Below are positions 1 through 5,741 of a DNA stretch of 5,741 bases, in pieces. Positions within the stretch are counted from its first letter, which is position 1. Each line of letters opens with the position of its first letter. The stretch comes from Flavobacteriaceae bacterium (GTDB lineage: Bacteria > Bacteroidota > Bacteroidia > Flavobacteriales > Flavobacteriaceae). Where the stretch lies: contig DQCR01000067.1 of NCBI GenBank assembly GCA_003533785.1, forward strand, positions 1 to 5,741. The letters run 5' to 3'. The position numbers and the translations under genes are program-made. The notes under the pieces are model-generated. The model made no database searches. It was given only the letters and a program-made list of their open reading frames with translations, and had not been told where the DNA came from.

Positions 1-123
1 CAGATCAATAGTGGAGGACACATCCAAGGTTGGAGGCGTAAGGTCGATAGTGGAGGATACATCCAAGGTTGGAGGCGTCAGATCAATAGTGGAGGACACA
101 TCTAATGTTGGAGGCGTTAGATC
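1..123 (-). repeat. 39-bp in-frame tandem repeat, three full copies plus the start of a fourth
   Basis: Full units lie at 85-123, 46-84 and 7-45 (in coding order), and bases 1-6 begin another. Each encodes DLTPPTLDVSSTI on the minus strand. The copies differ at six sites (Asp, first Leu, second Thr of the TPPT stretch, second Leu, Val and Ile codons), every one a third codon position and every change synonymous. The array very probably continues beyond the left edge. The period is a multiple of three, so gain or loss of units by slippage or recombination would keep the frame. The peptide is rich in Pro, Thr and Ser, as expected of an extended stalk or linker on a surface protein; that role is inferred. 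Confidence 0.95.
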
Positions 124-519
124 AACAGTTGTGGTGCCAGTTGTTGTTGGAGGAGGCGTTGGGGGTGCGACAATATCAAAAGTAAGACTTCCTGAAACCG
201 AACAATTTGAATCGCCATCTGAGGCGCTTATGGTGAGGCTTCCATTTCCAGGATTTCCAGTAGTATTAACAGATAGTGAGGCGCCGCTGAGAGAAAAGCT
301 AAGTGCATCTCCATTACTTGAACTTACTGAAAAAACAAGTGCGTCTCCATCAGCATCAGAAAAATAATCATTCAAATTGAAACTTAAAGAAACAGCTCGA
401 TCAGAAGTGGTGGTGATGGATCCAAAACCACTACTGAGGGTAGGACAGGCATTTTGAGCCAATGAAATATGGCATAGAAAAAGCCCAAATAAAAGAGGTA
501 GGCAACGATTCATAAACAT
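1..519 (-). CDS. Secreted cadherin/Ig-like repeat surface protein, N-terminal part (cut by window edge)
   Basis: This frame stays open for 173 codons from the ATG at 519 down to base 1, so only the N-terminus is present. Residues 1-21 form a signal peptide (Arg5, a hydrophobic core at about 7-16, then Ser-Leu-Ala before Gln22). Residues of about 25-118 look like a bacterial cadherin/dystroglycan-type or Ig-like beta-sandwich: the stretch LNDYFSDADGDALVFSV (49-65) carries the usual Asp-rich DxDGD signature, and 95-103 (LTISASDGD) is the typical late strand. Cys25 and Cys106 bracket the module and could form a disulfide. Residues 119-132 are a Pro/Thr linker, followed by three perfect copies of DLTPPTLDVSSTI and the start of a fourth. 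An in-frame ATG at 513 is an alternative start that still gives a full signal peptide and a more usual leader length behind the putative promoter. The family suggests an exported adhesin or cell-surface protein; ligand and anchoring cannot be inferred because the C-terminus is missing. Coding on this strand is supported by third-position-only variation in the repeats. Confidence 0.82.
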   Translation of the reverse strand, partial: MFMNRCLPLLFGLFLCHISLAQNACPTLSSGFGSITTTSDRAVSLSFNLNDYFSDADGDALVFSVSSSNGDALSFSLSGASLSVNTTGNPGNGSLTISASDGDSNCSVSGSLTFDIVAPPTPPPTTTGTTTVDLTPPTLDVSSTIDLTPPTLDVSSTIDLTPPTLDVSSTIDL

Positions 520-530
520 AGTTATCTACG

Positions 531-559
531 CAAATATTACGTACAGATGAAAGTACAAA
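531..559 (-). promoter_or_regulatory. Putative Bacteroidota-type promoter for the surface-protein gene
   Basis: On the minus strand TTTG (556-559) is followed after 17 bases by AATATTTG (531-538). This matches the Bacteroidota housekeeping pattern TTTG-N17-19-TAnnTTTG with one mismatch in the -7 element. It lies 11 bases before the ATG at 519, so transcription would start only about 6-9 bases ahead of that codon. This very short leader mildly favours the second ATG at 513. It would allow the gene to be expressed independently of the hydroxylase gene upstream. It is based on motif reading only. Confidence 0.4.
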
Positions 560-576
560 GATTAATAAACTTTATA

Positions 577-1431
577 TCAGTTTTTTTCTGCTTCTGCTGT
601 GGGACGTTGGTAGGACTGAAAAGGTTGTTTTAACAATTCTTTGATTTGATTGTTTTTGGATTCATCTGGAAATACATCCACACCATATACAATACGTTCC
701 CGTTCGAAATCCATGTAGGTGCCAAAGGCATGATCCCAAAGGGAAAATATATTTCCGTAATTGGCATCAGTAAAGGGGAGACGGTAGTGGTGATGAATCT
801 TGTGCATGTCTGGCGAAACAATGACATAACGCAGCCAACGATCCAACTGTTTGGGGAGTTGGATATTGGCATGATTGAATTGTGATAATACCAAAGACAA
901 TGACTGATACAACATGACTAAGCCAATGGGTGCCCCAACGAGCAAGACTCCAAGTAGCGTAAATACAAAACGCACAACGCTTTCAAGTGGGTGATGTCTG
1001 TTGGCCGTCGTAGTGTCTACTTTGTGATCGGAGTGGTGCACCAAATGAATCATCCATAAGGGTTTGATTCGATGTTCTACCCAGTGCGGAAGATAGGCAC
1101 CAATCAAATCTAGTAGCATGAGTCCAATTAGGGCAAAAGCCCATACTGGGAGATCGGGTAGCCATTGTAAAACACCAAATTGGTTGGCTACTACCCAATC
1201 TGCTGAATTGAGTAAAAGAAATGCCAATATAAAATTAATAATCACTGTTGTGAGAGTGAAAAATAAATTAGGCAGGGCGTGGCGCCATTTTTTGTAATTA
1301 AATTTAAATAAGGGAACGCTTCCTTCAAGTACCCAAAATAGGGTTAAACCAGAAACAAGAATCAGGCTCCTGTGGGAGGAAGGGATCGTTTCAAAATAGT
1401 CAATTATCATCTGCATAACATCCATTTGCAT
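577..1431 (-). CDS. Fatty acid hydroxylase / sterol desaturase family membrane protein
   Basis: This 284-residue protein has the histidine-box pattern of the di-iron fatty acid hydroxylase superfamily: HWVEH (116-120), HLVHH (129-133), an HH pair at 146-147, and HKIHHH (210-215), with a further His at 187. The segment YGNIFSLWDHAFGTY (225-239) is the conserved C-terminal stretch typical of the family. Hydrophobic segments at about 22-40, 53-75, 94-115 and 153-180 indicate an inner-membrane protein with the His boxes on the cytoplasmic side, as in relatives. Members use a non-haem di-iron centre and O2 to hydroxylate or desaturate lipids (fatty acyl chains, sterols, carotenoids, alkylglycerols). 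The substrate here cannot be told from sequence. Length is normal for the bacterial group and no key His is missing. Several early Met codons (residues 1, 3, 6, 8) make the exact start uncertain; the longest is given. It lies 58 bases after the peptidase gene on the same strand, so co-transcription is possible. Confidence 0.9.
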   Translation of the reverse strand: MQMDVMQMIIDYFETIPSSHRSLILVSGLTLFWVLEGSVPLFKFNYKKWRHALPNLFFTLTTVIINFILAFLLLNSADWVVANQFGVLQWLPDLPVWAFALIGLMLLDLIGAYLPHWVEHRIKPLWMIHLVHHSDHKVDTTTANRHHPLESVVRFVFTLLGVLLVGAPIGLVMLYQSLSLVLSQFNHANIQLPKQLDRWLRYVIVSPDMHKIHHHYRLPFTDANYGNIFSLWDHAFGTYMDFERERIVYGVDVFPDESKNNQIKELLKQPFQSYQRPTAEAEKN

Positions 1432-1489
1432 GTATAAATATACCTATTTTTAAAAATCCAGCTCAACTATTATTGAATTGTCAATGGAA
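1432..1489 (-). other. AT-rich gap between peptidase and hydroxylase genes, with a 12-base palindrome and a weak -7-like element
   Basis: The gap holds a perfect palindrome ATTTTTAAAAAT (1446-1457) and, on the minus strand, TATATTTA (1435-1442), one base off the TAnnTTTG element. A TTG lies 21 bases before that, slightly too far for the consensus. If this is a promoter, transcripts would begin almost at the first ATG of the hydroxylase gene, favouring its Met3 or Met6 as start. The palindrome has no GC stem and no convincing terminator character. The peptidase and hydroxylase genes may equally be one transcript. Confidence 0.25.
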
Positions 1490-3526
1490 TTACGGCTTGT
1501 TTTTTTGGTATTTATCTAGCCAGGCTAGGACATAGGCTACTTTTGTAATGAGATTACTGGGGCGTTTGGCAATATTATGACTCGCTCCAGGAAGTTCCAC
1601 TAATAGTGTTGGGATTTTGCGAATTTTAAGTGCATGATACAGTTGTTTGGCTTCGCTAGGAGGAGTTCTTAAGTCCTCCATTCCCACCATCACCAAGGTG
1701 GGTGTTTGGATATTACCGACCAAGGACAAGGGTGAAAACCCCCAATAGTCTTGAAAGTTTTCCCAGGGTTGCCCAGGAAACCGAGTGTTTGCATAATTGA
1801 AATAGTTGTCTGCAACAAGGGTTTTACTGATCCAATTCATAACTGGCTTAACGACCACGGCGGCTTCAAAACGATTGTTTTTTCCAATCATCCAAGCTGT
1901 CATAATTCCACCTGCACTTCCTCCAGTCACATACAATTGGTCCTCGTGAGCCCAGCCTTTTTTAATAAGGAAATCGACACCATCCATTACGTCCTGATAG
2001 TCCTCTCCAGGATAATTGTGATGAAGTAAATTGGCAAATGTTTCTCCATAGCTCGTACTTCCTCTTGGGTTGGGGTAAAACACAATATAGCCAGCAGCTG
2101 CATACCATTGCATTTCTACTGAAAATCGAGGACCGTAGTTTGAGATAGGCCCTCCGTGATTTTCAACCAGGAGGGGGTACTTTTTTGCAGAATCGTAATT
2201 GGGTGGAAAAACGATCCATCCCTGTATATTTCTTCCGTCAAATGTTGAGGGGTAGCGAACCTCTTTTACTGTTCCTAGCTGACGGTTACTTAGAAGAGCC
2301 GTATTGAGTTTTGTTAGTGATTTGATCGATTTGTTTTTGACAAAGGCCAATTCTGCAGGCGCATGAGGAGATGAAAGGGTGTATGCGATTTCTCCTTTTT
2401 TTGAAACAGAAAAAGACCCGCCTCCGTAAGGACGTCCAATGGAGGTACCTCCTAAATGAGCAGCAAGTTGCTCTACAGAACCTTTCAAATCTAAATAAGC
2501 GATTTTGGTGTCTCCCTGTTGGTCATAGCTAATATAGAGTCCGCTGCTATTGGAACTCCATTCCAATTGAGAAATACTAGCGTCTATGGCTCCACTCAGG
2601 AGTTGATGATTGTTTCCGGTCGAATCCATGATCCATAGTTGCTTATTTTGGTAAGCTTGAACTCGGTCTTCATAACCCAGGTAGGCAATGTATTTACCAT
2701 CAGGGGAAATTTTTGCCATAGCATCGGGTCCCTTCCTATTAGTCAAGGGTTTAATAGACCCAGAGGCTAGGCTCAATTCGTAGACTTCTGAATTTCGAAA
2801 ATCGTGTTCCCAATCTTCATTTCGATTGGATGTAAAATAGATTTTCCCCTCACTGGGATGCCAACTAATGGGACCTCTGTGTTGGAAATCACCTTGGGTG
2901 AGTTGTTGAGCTGCCGACCCTTGAGCGTCGATTAAAAAAAGATGAGTAAATCCAGGGGCGATGTAGCCATTGCCATCCGATTCATGATACAAACGATCGG
3001 TCACTCGAGCAGCATCGGCCCATAGAGCTCCTTTGGGCTTTTCAGGCATTTCAATAAGTTCGGGTGGATCAGAAAGAACTTTCATTCGAAATGCAATGGA
3101 TTTTCCATCGGGTGCCCAGCTCAGTGAAGAAGGGCTTTGATCCAATTGTGTTAAACGGGCTGTTTTACCGCTGGCCATCCAGTATAGATAAATTTCACTC
3201 CCTGTCTCGCTCTTTCTGATAAAGGCAATTCGATCCCCAGAAGGAGACCAGGCAACCCCGGATTCATTCCCATCGTAAAGAGTGAGCTTTTCATGTCTAG
3301 ATCCATCGGAGCTTACCCGCCAAAGATTGCCTATGGCGGCGTCTTGCTGAATGTCTATTTGCATTCTGCGATAAACCACAGTCTTTCCATCCGGGCTTAC
3401 ACGAGGTTCCTGGACATACTGTAATCCAAAGACATCCATCGAAGAAAAAAAAGGTTTTCCTTCCTGTGCAAAGGAGTTACAGGCAATCCCAATTAACAAA
3501 ACGACGATACAATTTCTGATATTCAT
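1490..3526 (-). CDS. Exported S9-family (prolyl oligopeptidase/acylaminoacyl-peptidase-like) serine peptidase
   Basis: This 678-residue protein begins with a signal peptide (1-20, cleavage likely after Ala20 in SFA-QEG), so it acts in the periplasm or outside the cell. Residues of about 30-400 form a beta-propeller with PD40/TolB-like repeats: SPDGKTVVY (44-52), SPSGDRIAF (94-102), APDGKSIAF (138-146), SWHPSEGKIYF (221-231) and SPDGKYIAY (274-282). Residues of about 425-675 are the alpha/beta-hydrolase peptidase domain: HGGP (457-460, oxyanion region), PNPRGSTSYG (485-493 region), nucleophile Ser537 in GGSAGG, probable acid Asp618 in MEDLRTPP and His650 in GASHNI. The triad is complete and the length fits the family. 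Such enzymes cleave short peptides, often with Pro, Ala or acylated N-termini; the exact specificity cannot be assigned. Cys16 in GIAC only poorly resembles a lipobox. The ATG at 3526 starts a well-formed signal peptide and follows a promoter-like pair. The gene is divergent from the acetyltransferase gene. Confidence 0.93.
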   Translation of the reverse strand: MNIRNCIVVLLIGIACNSFAQEGKPFFSSMDVFGLQYVQEPRVSPDGKTVVYRRMQIDIQQDAAIGNLWRVSSDGSRHEKLTLYDGNESGVAWSPSGDRIAFIRKSETGSEIYLYWMASGKTARLTQLDQSPSSLSWAPDGKSIAFRMKVLSDPPELIEMPEKPKGALWADAARVTDRLYHESDGNGYIAPGFTHLFLIDAQGSAAQQLTQGDFQHRGPISWHPSEGKIYFTSNRNEDWEHDFRNSEVYELSLASGSIKPLTNRKGPDAMAKISPDGKYIAYLGYEDRVQAYQNKQLWIMDSTGNNHQLLSGAIDASISQLEWSSNSSGLYISYDQQGDTKIAYLDLKGSVEQLAAHLGGTSIGRPYGGGSFSVSKKGEIAYTLSSPHAPAELAFVKNKSIKSLTKLNTALLSNRQLGTVKEVRYPSTFDGRNIQGWIVFPPNYDSAKKYPLLVENHGGPISNYGPRFSVEMQWYAAAGYIVFYPNPRGSTSYGETFANLLHHNYPGEDYQDVMDGVDFLIKKGWAHEDQLYVTGGSAGGIMTAWMIGKNNRFEAAVVVKPVMNWISKTLVADNYFNYANTRFPGQPWENFQDYWGFSPLSLVGNIQTPTLVMVGMEDLRTPPSEAKQLYHALKIRKIPTLLVELPGASHNIAKRPSNLITKVAYVLAWLDKYQKNKP

Positions 3527-3635
3527 AAACCATATATTTATTTTCCAATGTACTTACTTTCTCAATATCAAAAGCTGTATTAACTTCAATTATGTAATTT
3601 AAAAAAAAGATAGTTTTACCATAATAGCTGTGAAA
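3527..3635. promoter_or_regulatory. Divergent intergenic region between peptidase and acetyltransferase genes
   Basis: These 109 very AT-rich bases separate two genes transcribed away from each other, so both promoters should lie here. The minus-strand candidate is listed separately. On the plus strand TAGTTTTA (3611-3618) is one base from TAnnTTTG and ends 17 bases before the ATG at 3636, but no clear TTTG lies at the right distance upstream. An A8 run (3601-3608) sits beside it. No inverted repeat resembling an operator was seen. Confidence 0.4.
3545..3572 (-). promoter_or_regulatory. Putative Bacteroidota-type promoter for the S9 peptidase gene
   Basis: On the minus strand TTTG (3569-3572) is followed after 16 bases by TACATTGG (3545-3552), one mismatch from TAnnTTTG. 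The element ends 18 bases before the ATG at 3526, giving a leader of roughly a dozen bases that is AT-rich and has no Shine-Dalgarno sequence, as is usual in Bacteroidota. Spacing is one base shorter than the common range. This is motif reading only. Confidence 0.4.
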
Positions 3636-4181
3636 ATGCAAATCAAGCCTCTAACTAAACCGAATCATTTTGAAATCATTCAACAAATGATTGCTTCCAA
3701 TTTGATTCAAAACATAGATCGCAATGCTCAAGAAAATGAGGGCTTTTTAATAGCTAACTTTACGAAAGATGCCCTGAAAAAATTTCACGAAATATGTCCT
3801 ATTCTTTTGGCAATGGAAAGAAACGAAGTGCTTGGTTATGTGATTGTGGGTAATGAAAAATCAGTGGGAATTGATCCAATTATTGATGCCATGATTAAAG
3901 AGGGGAAAAATCAAGTGGAAGGAACTGATCTACCTATGTCAAATAAGCACATTTTTGTCATCCAAGCCTGTGTGAAAAAGGCCCATCGTAAAAAGGGGGT
4001 TTTTCATCAACTGTATGCATCACTTATTGCGAAATACAAGAATACCCATGGTTTAATTCTAACTGAAGTTGTATCCCATAATAAGCGCTCACTCTTAGCA
4101 CATCAACGATTGGGTTTTGAAATTCTGCATTCTAGAAATAAAGAAAACTTTTCTAAATTAATGTTGTGTTTAACAATTTAG
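3636..4181 (+). CDS. GNAT-family N-acetyltransferase
   Basis: This 181-residue protein (from the ATG at 3636) shows the GNAT fold in order: a helical N-terminal part (10-55), strand EVLGYVIVG (64-72), motif A at about 106-135, where HIFVIQACV is the core strand and RKKGVF (118-123) the acetyl-CoA pyrophosphate loop in the R-x-x-G-x-G/A position, then motif B at about 142-163, with N149 and S152 before HQRLGFEIL. It should transfer an acyl group from acyl-CoA to an amine in the cytoplasm; the acceptor is unknown. A segment of about 30 residues (75-104) between the third and fourth core strands is longer than in minimal GNATs and may shape the acceptor site. The frame could also start at a GTG at 3630; ATG is preferred as the stronger codon. 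The protein has no signal peptide. It stands alone on the plus strand, 67 bases before the receptor gene and divergent from the peptidase gene. Confidence 0.85.
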   Translation: MQIKPLTKPNHFEIIQQMIASNLIQNIDRNAQENEGFLIANFTKDALKKFHEICPILLAMERNEVLGYVIVGNEKSVGIDPIIDAMIKEGKNQVEGTDLPMSNKHIFVIQACVKKAHRKKGVFHQLYASLIAKYKNTHGLILTEVVSHNKRSLLAHQRLGFEILHSRNKENFSKLMLCLTI

Positions 4182-4196
4182 TATTATCTTTAAAAC

Positions 4197-4248
4197 TTTG
4201 TTAAATTTATCTTAATTTATATTATTACATCACAACAAAACAAACAAA
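4197..4248 (+). promoter_or_regulatory. Putative promoter and A-rich leader of the SusC-like receptor gene
   Basis: TTTG (4197-4200) is followed after 17 bases by TATATTAT (4218-4225), a partial match to TAnnTTTG (both TA and the following TT agree). Transcription from it would give a leader of about 18 bases made almost entirely of A and C (4231-4248, ending CAAACAAA just before the ATG). There is no Shine-Dalgarno sequence; A-rich unstructured leaders are common before strongly translated Bacteroidota genes. I see no convincing terminator after the acetyltransferase stop at 4181, so some readthrough is possible. Confidence 0.35.
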
Positions 4249-5741
4249 ATGAAAAAAATTAAATTATTGTTTGTCACACTACTTGGCTTTGTTTCTTTTG
4301 CATTGCAAGCACAACAGGTTTCTGGTATCGTTTTAGATGAAAACGACAACCCAATCCCTGGAGTGAATGTAATTGTTGAAGGGACAGCAATTGGTACGAC
4401 AACCGACTTTGATGGAAATTTTTCTATCACAGCTAATCAAGGAGATAATATAATATTTTCCTTCATAGGATATTCTTCACAAACAATTTCAGCTGATGGG
4501 CAAACTATGTCAGTTAATTTATCTCCTGACACAACTCAACTAGACGAAATTGTTATAACAGGACTTGGTTCGAGTGTAAAACGAAGTAACCTTGCCAATG
4601 CAGTCGCAACGGTTTCTACAGAGGAATTAGTTGGTAAAACAAACCAAAGTACTATTGACGGAGCTCTTTATGGAAAAGTTACCGGGGTTAACATTACGGC
4701 TTCTTCAGGTGCTCCTGGAGGTGGATTTGCACTTCGATTGCGAGGTATTTCTTCAATTAATGGAAACAATCAGCCTCTTTACATTGTTGATGGAGTATAT
4801 TTGAATAATGCGGAAATTCCTTCAGGATTACGTTTTGCCTCAGGAGCAAATAGAGGCAATGAAGAGAATGCACCCAATCGTATTGCAGATTTAGATCCAA
4901 ACGATATTGAGAACATCGAAATTCTAAAGGGAGCTTCTGCTGCCGCCATATATGGAACTCGTGCAAACGCAGGGGTAGTTATAATAACCACCAAAAAAGG
5001 GCGTGCAGGAAAAACTCAAATCAACCTAAATCAAAGTGTAGGTTTCAATACAATTATTAAAAAGCTCGGTATGCGCAATTGGTCAGCTTCTAGCGTAGAA
5101 TCAGCTTTCGGTGCGAGCGAAGTAGCATTATATAACCAAGCTATATCAGCTGGAGGCTTAGTCGATTATGAAGATGAAATCTATGGTGAGCAGGGTTTGA
5201 TCACGGATACAAAAATAAGTGCCTCAGGAGGAAGCGACAAGACAACATTCTATGTTGGTGCCTCTTACAGAGACGAAGCCGGAATAATTGAAAATACTGG
5301 TTTTGATCGTTTTTCTCTTAGAGCGAATATTGAGCACAAAATTTCTGACACTTTTGATCTTGCTGTTAATTCAAATTTTATCCAAAGTGGTTCGCAAAGA
5401 AGTTTCTCTGGAAACGAGAACCAGGGTGGACTTAGTTATGGTTATACACTAGCATATACTCGTCCATGGTTCAGAGGCTATGCCGATGCTAACGGAAATT
5501 ATCCTGACAATCCTAATGCTTCAGGTAATCCCATTTTTGTCAGAGATCAAACTGTCAATGATGACATAAATAACCGTTTGATTCAAAGTGCAAAATTGAC
5601 AACTAATATTTTGCGTAGTGAGGGGAGCAATTTAAAAATGATCTGGAGTGGAGGAATCGATTTCCTTGCCAATGAAACTTTTGTTTATGTCCCTGAAACT
5701 CACCAAGCACAAAGAGGTGGAGATAACGGATTTATAGGAGT
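4249..5741 (+). CDS. SusC/RagA-family TonB-dependent outer-membrane receptor, N-terminal part (cut by window edge)
   Basis: The frame is open for 497 codons from the ATG at 4249 to the end of the window; full family members are about 1000 residues, so roughly half is present. A signal peptide (1-21, Lys-rich start, cleavage after LQA) is followed by a carboxypeptidase-regulatory-like beta-sandwich domain (about 23-92) with GIVLDENDNPIPGVNV and TTTDFDGNFSI. LDEIVITGLG (98-107) is the usual junction before the plug and the likely TonB-box region. The plug (about 112-250) shows ALYGKVTGVNI, LRLRGISSINGNNQPLYIVDG, then DIENIEILKGASAAAIYGTR and VVIITTKKGRAG, all hallmarks of SusC/RagA. After about 258 the barrel begins, with alternating strands such as TTFYVGASYRDEAG. 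These receptors import oligosaccharides or peptides across the outer membrane with a SusD-like lipoprotein lid, powered by TonB-ExbBD. A susD-like gene would be expected just beyond the right edge. Substrate cannot be inferred: no glycoside hydrolase lies within the window, and the nearby S9 peptidase is divergent. Confidence 0.95.
   Translation, partial: MKKIKLLFVTLLGFVSFALQAQQVSGIVLDENDNPIPGVNVIVEGTAIGTTTDFDGNFSITANQGDNIIFSFIGYSSQTISADGQTMSVNLSPDTTQLDEIVITGLGSSVKRSNLANAVATVSTEELVGKTNQSTIDGALYGKVTGVNITASSGAPGGGFALRLRGISSINGNNQPLYIVDGVYLNNAEIPSGLRFASGANRGNEENAPNRIADLDPNDIENIEILKGASAAAIYGTRANAGVVIITTKKGRAGKTQINLNQSVGFNTIIKKLGMRNWSASSVESAFGASEVALYNQAISAGGLVDYEDEIYGEQGLITDTKISASGGSDKTTFYVGASYRDEAGIIENTGFDRFSLRANIEHKISDTFDLAVNSNFIQSGSQRSFSGNENQGGLSYGYTLAYTRPWFRGYADANGNYPDNPNASGNPIFVRDQTVNDDINNRLIQSAKLTTNILRSEGSNLKMIWSGGIDFLANETFVYVPETHQAQRGGDNGFIG

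Noticed and set aside
11..367. Plus-strand open frame of 118 codons across the repeat region
   Set aside because: It is the antisense shadow of the surface-protein gene. The repeat differences are silent only in the minus-strand frame, and the minus frame has a signal peptide and a recognisable module.
557..573. Small inverted repeat AAAG...CTTT after the hydroxylase stop as a terminator
   Set aside because: The stem is only four base pairs with a nine-base loop, too weak to form a stable hairpin.
630..1198. Additional open frames on both strands inside the hydroxylase gene
   Set aside because: They overlap a gene with intact histidine boxes, match no known motif and have no start context of their own.
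1446..1457. Palindrome ATTTTTAAAAAT as a terminator or operator
   Set aside because: A 12-base AT-only palindrome is expected by chance in such AT-rich gaps; it has no GC stem and no downstream feature that supports termination.
1751..2029. Plus-strand open frame of 92 codons opposite the peptidase catalytic domain
   Set aside because: It is antisense to a conserved stretch that includes the nucleophile motif; its composition looks like a shadow frame.
3475..3481. Lipoprotein signal at Cys16 of the S9 peptidase
   Set aside because: The residues before the Cys (Gly-Ile-Ala) lack the usual Leu/Val/Ile at -3, whereas SFA followed by Gln fits ordinary signal peptidase I cleavage. A lipoprotein is not fully excluded.
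4230..4994. Minus-strand open frames opposite the receptor's N-terminal and plug domains
   Set aside because: They are antisense to well-conserved SusC/RagA motifs and show no domain or start signal.
1..5741. An undescribed defence, mobile or regulatory RNA system
   Set aside because: All sizeable stretches are explained by five recognisable genes. Gaps are at most 109 bases and hold only promoter-like AT-rich sequence; no structured RNA, direct-repeat/spacer pattern, integrase, transposase or toxin-antitoxin pair was seen.

Overview
The window looks like chromosome from a Bacteroidota bacterium, most likely a flavobacterium. The evidence is a SusC/RagA-type TonB-dependent receptor with an N-terminal carboxypeptidase-regulatory-like domain, secretion signals ending in Ala-Gln, no clear Shine-Dalgarno sequence before any gene, an A-rich leader, and putative promoters resembling the Bacteroidota consensus TTTG-N17-19-TAnnTTTG. 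No tRNA, rRNA, CRISPR array, insertion sequence or phage gene is visible.

Layout: positions 1-519 (minus) hold the N-terminal 173 codons of a secreted surface protein with a cadherin/Ig-like module, followed by a Pro/Thr-rich repeat of 13 residues that runs off the left edge. Positions 577-1431 (minus) encode an integral-membrane fatty acid hydroxylase / sterol desaturase family protein. Positions 1490-3526 (minus) encode an exported S9-family serine peptidase with an N-terminal beta-propeller and a C-terminal alpha/beta-hydrolase domain. Positions 3636-4181 (plus) encode a GNAT-type acetyltransferase, divergent from the peptidase. Positions 4249-5741 (plus) hold the first 497 codons of a SusC/RagA-like outer-membrane receptor that runs off the right edge.

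The three minus-strand genes read peptidase, then hydroxylase, then surface protein, with gaps of about 57-58 bases. They could be partly co-transcribed, but a promoter-like pair sits directly before the surface-protein gene. The 109-base gap at 3527-3635 is the divergent promoter region. The window mixes cell-envelope functions (receptor, peptidase, membrane hydroxylase, surface protein) with one cytoplasmic acetyltransferase. Nothing in the sequence ties them into one pathway.

I did not find a convincing undescribed system. The most informative signal is the 39-bp repeat at the left edge: its copies differ only at third codon positions of the minus-strand reading frame, which confirms the coding strand and suggests selection on the repeated peptide. 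Both that gene and the receptor are cut by the window, so their full architecture cannot be judged here.
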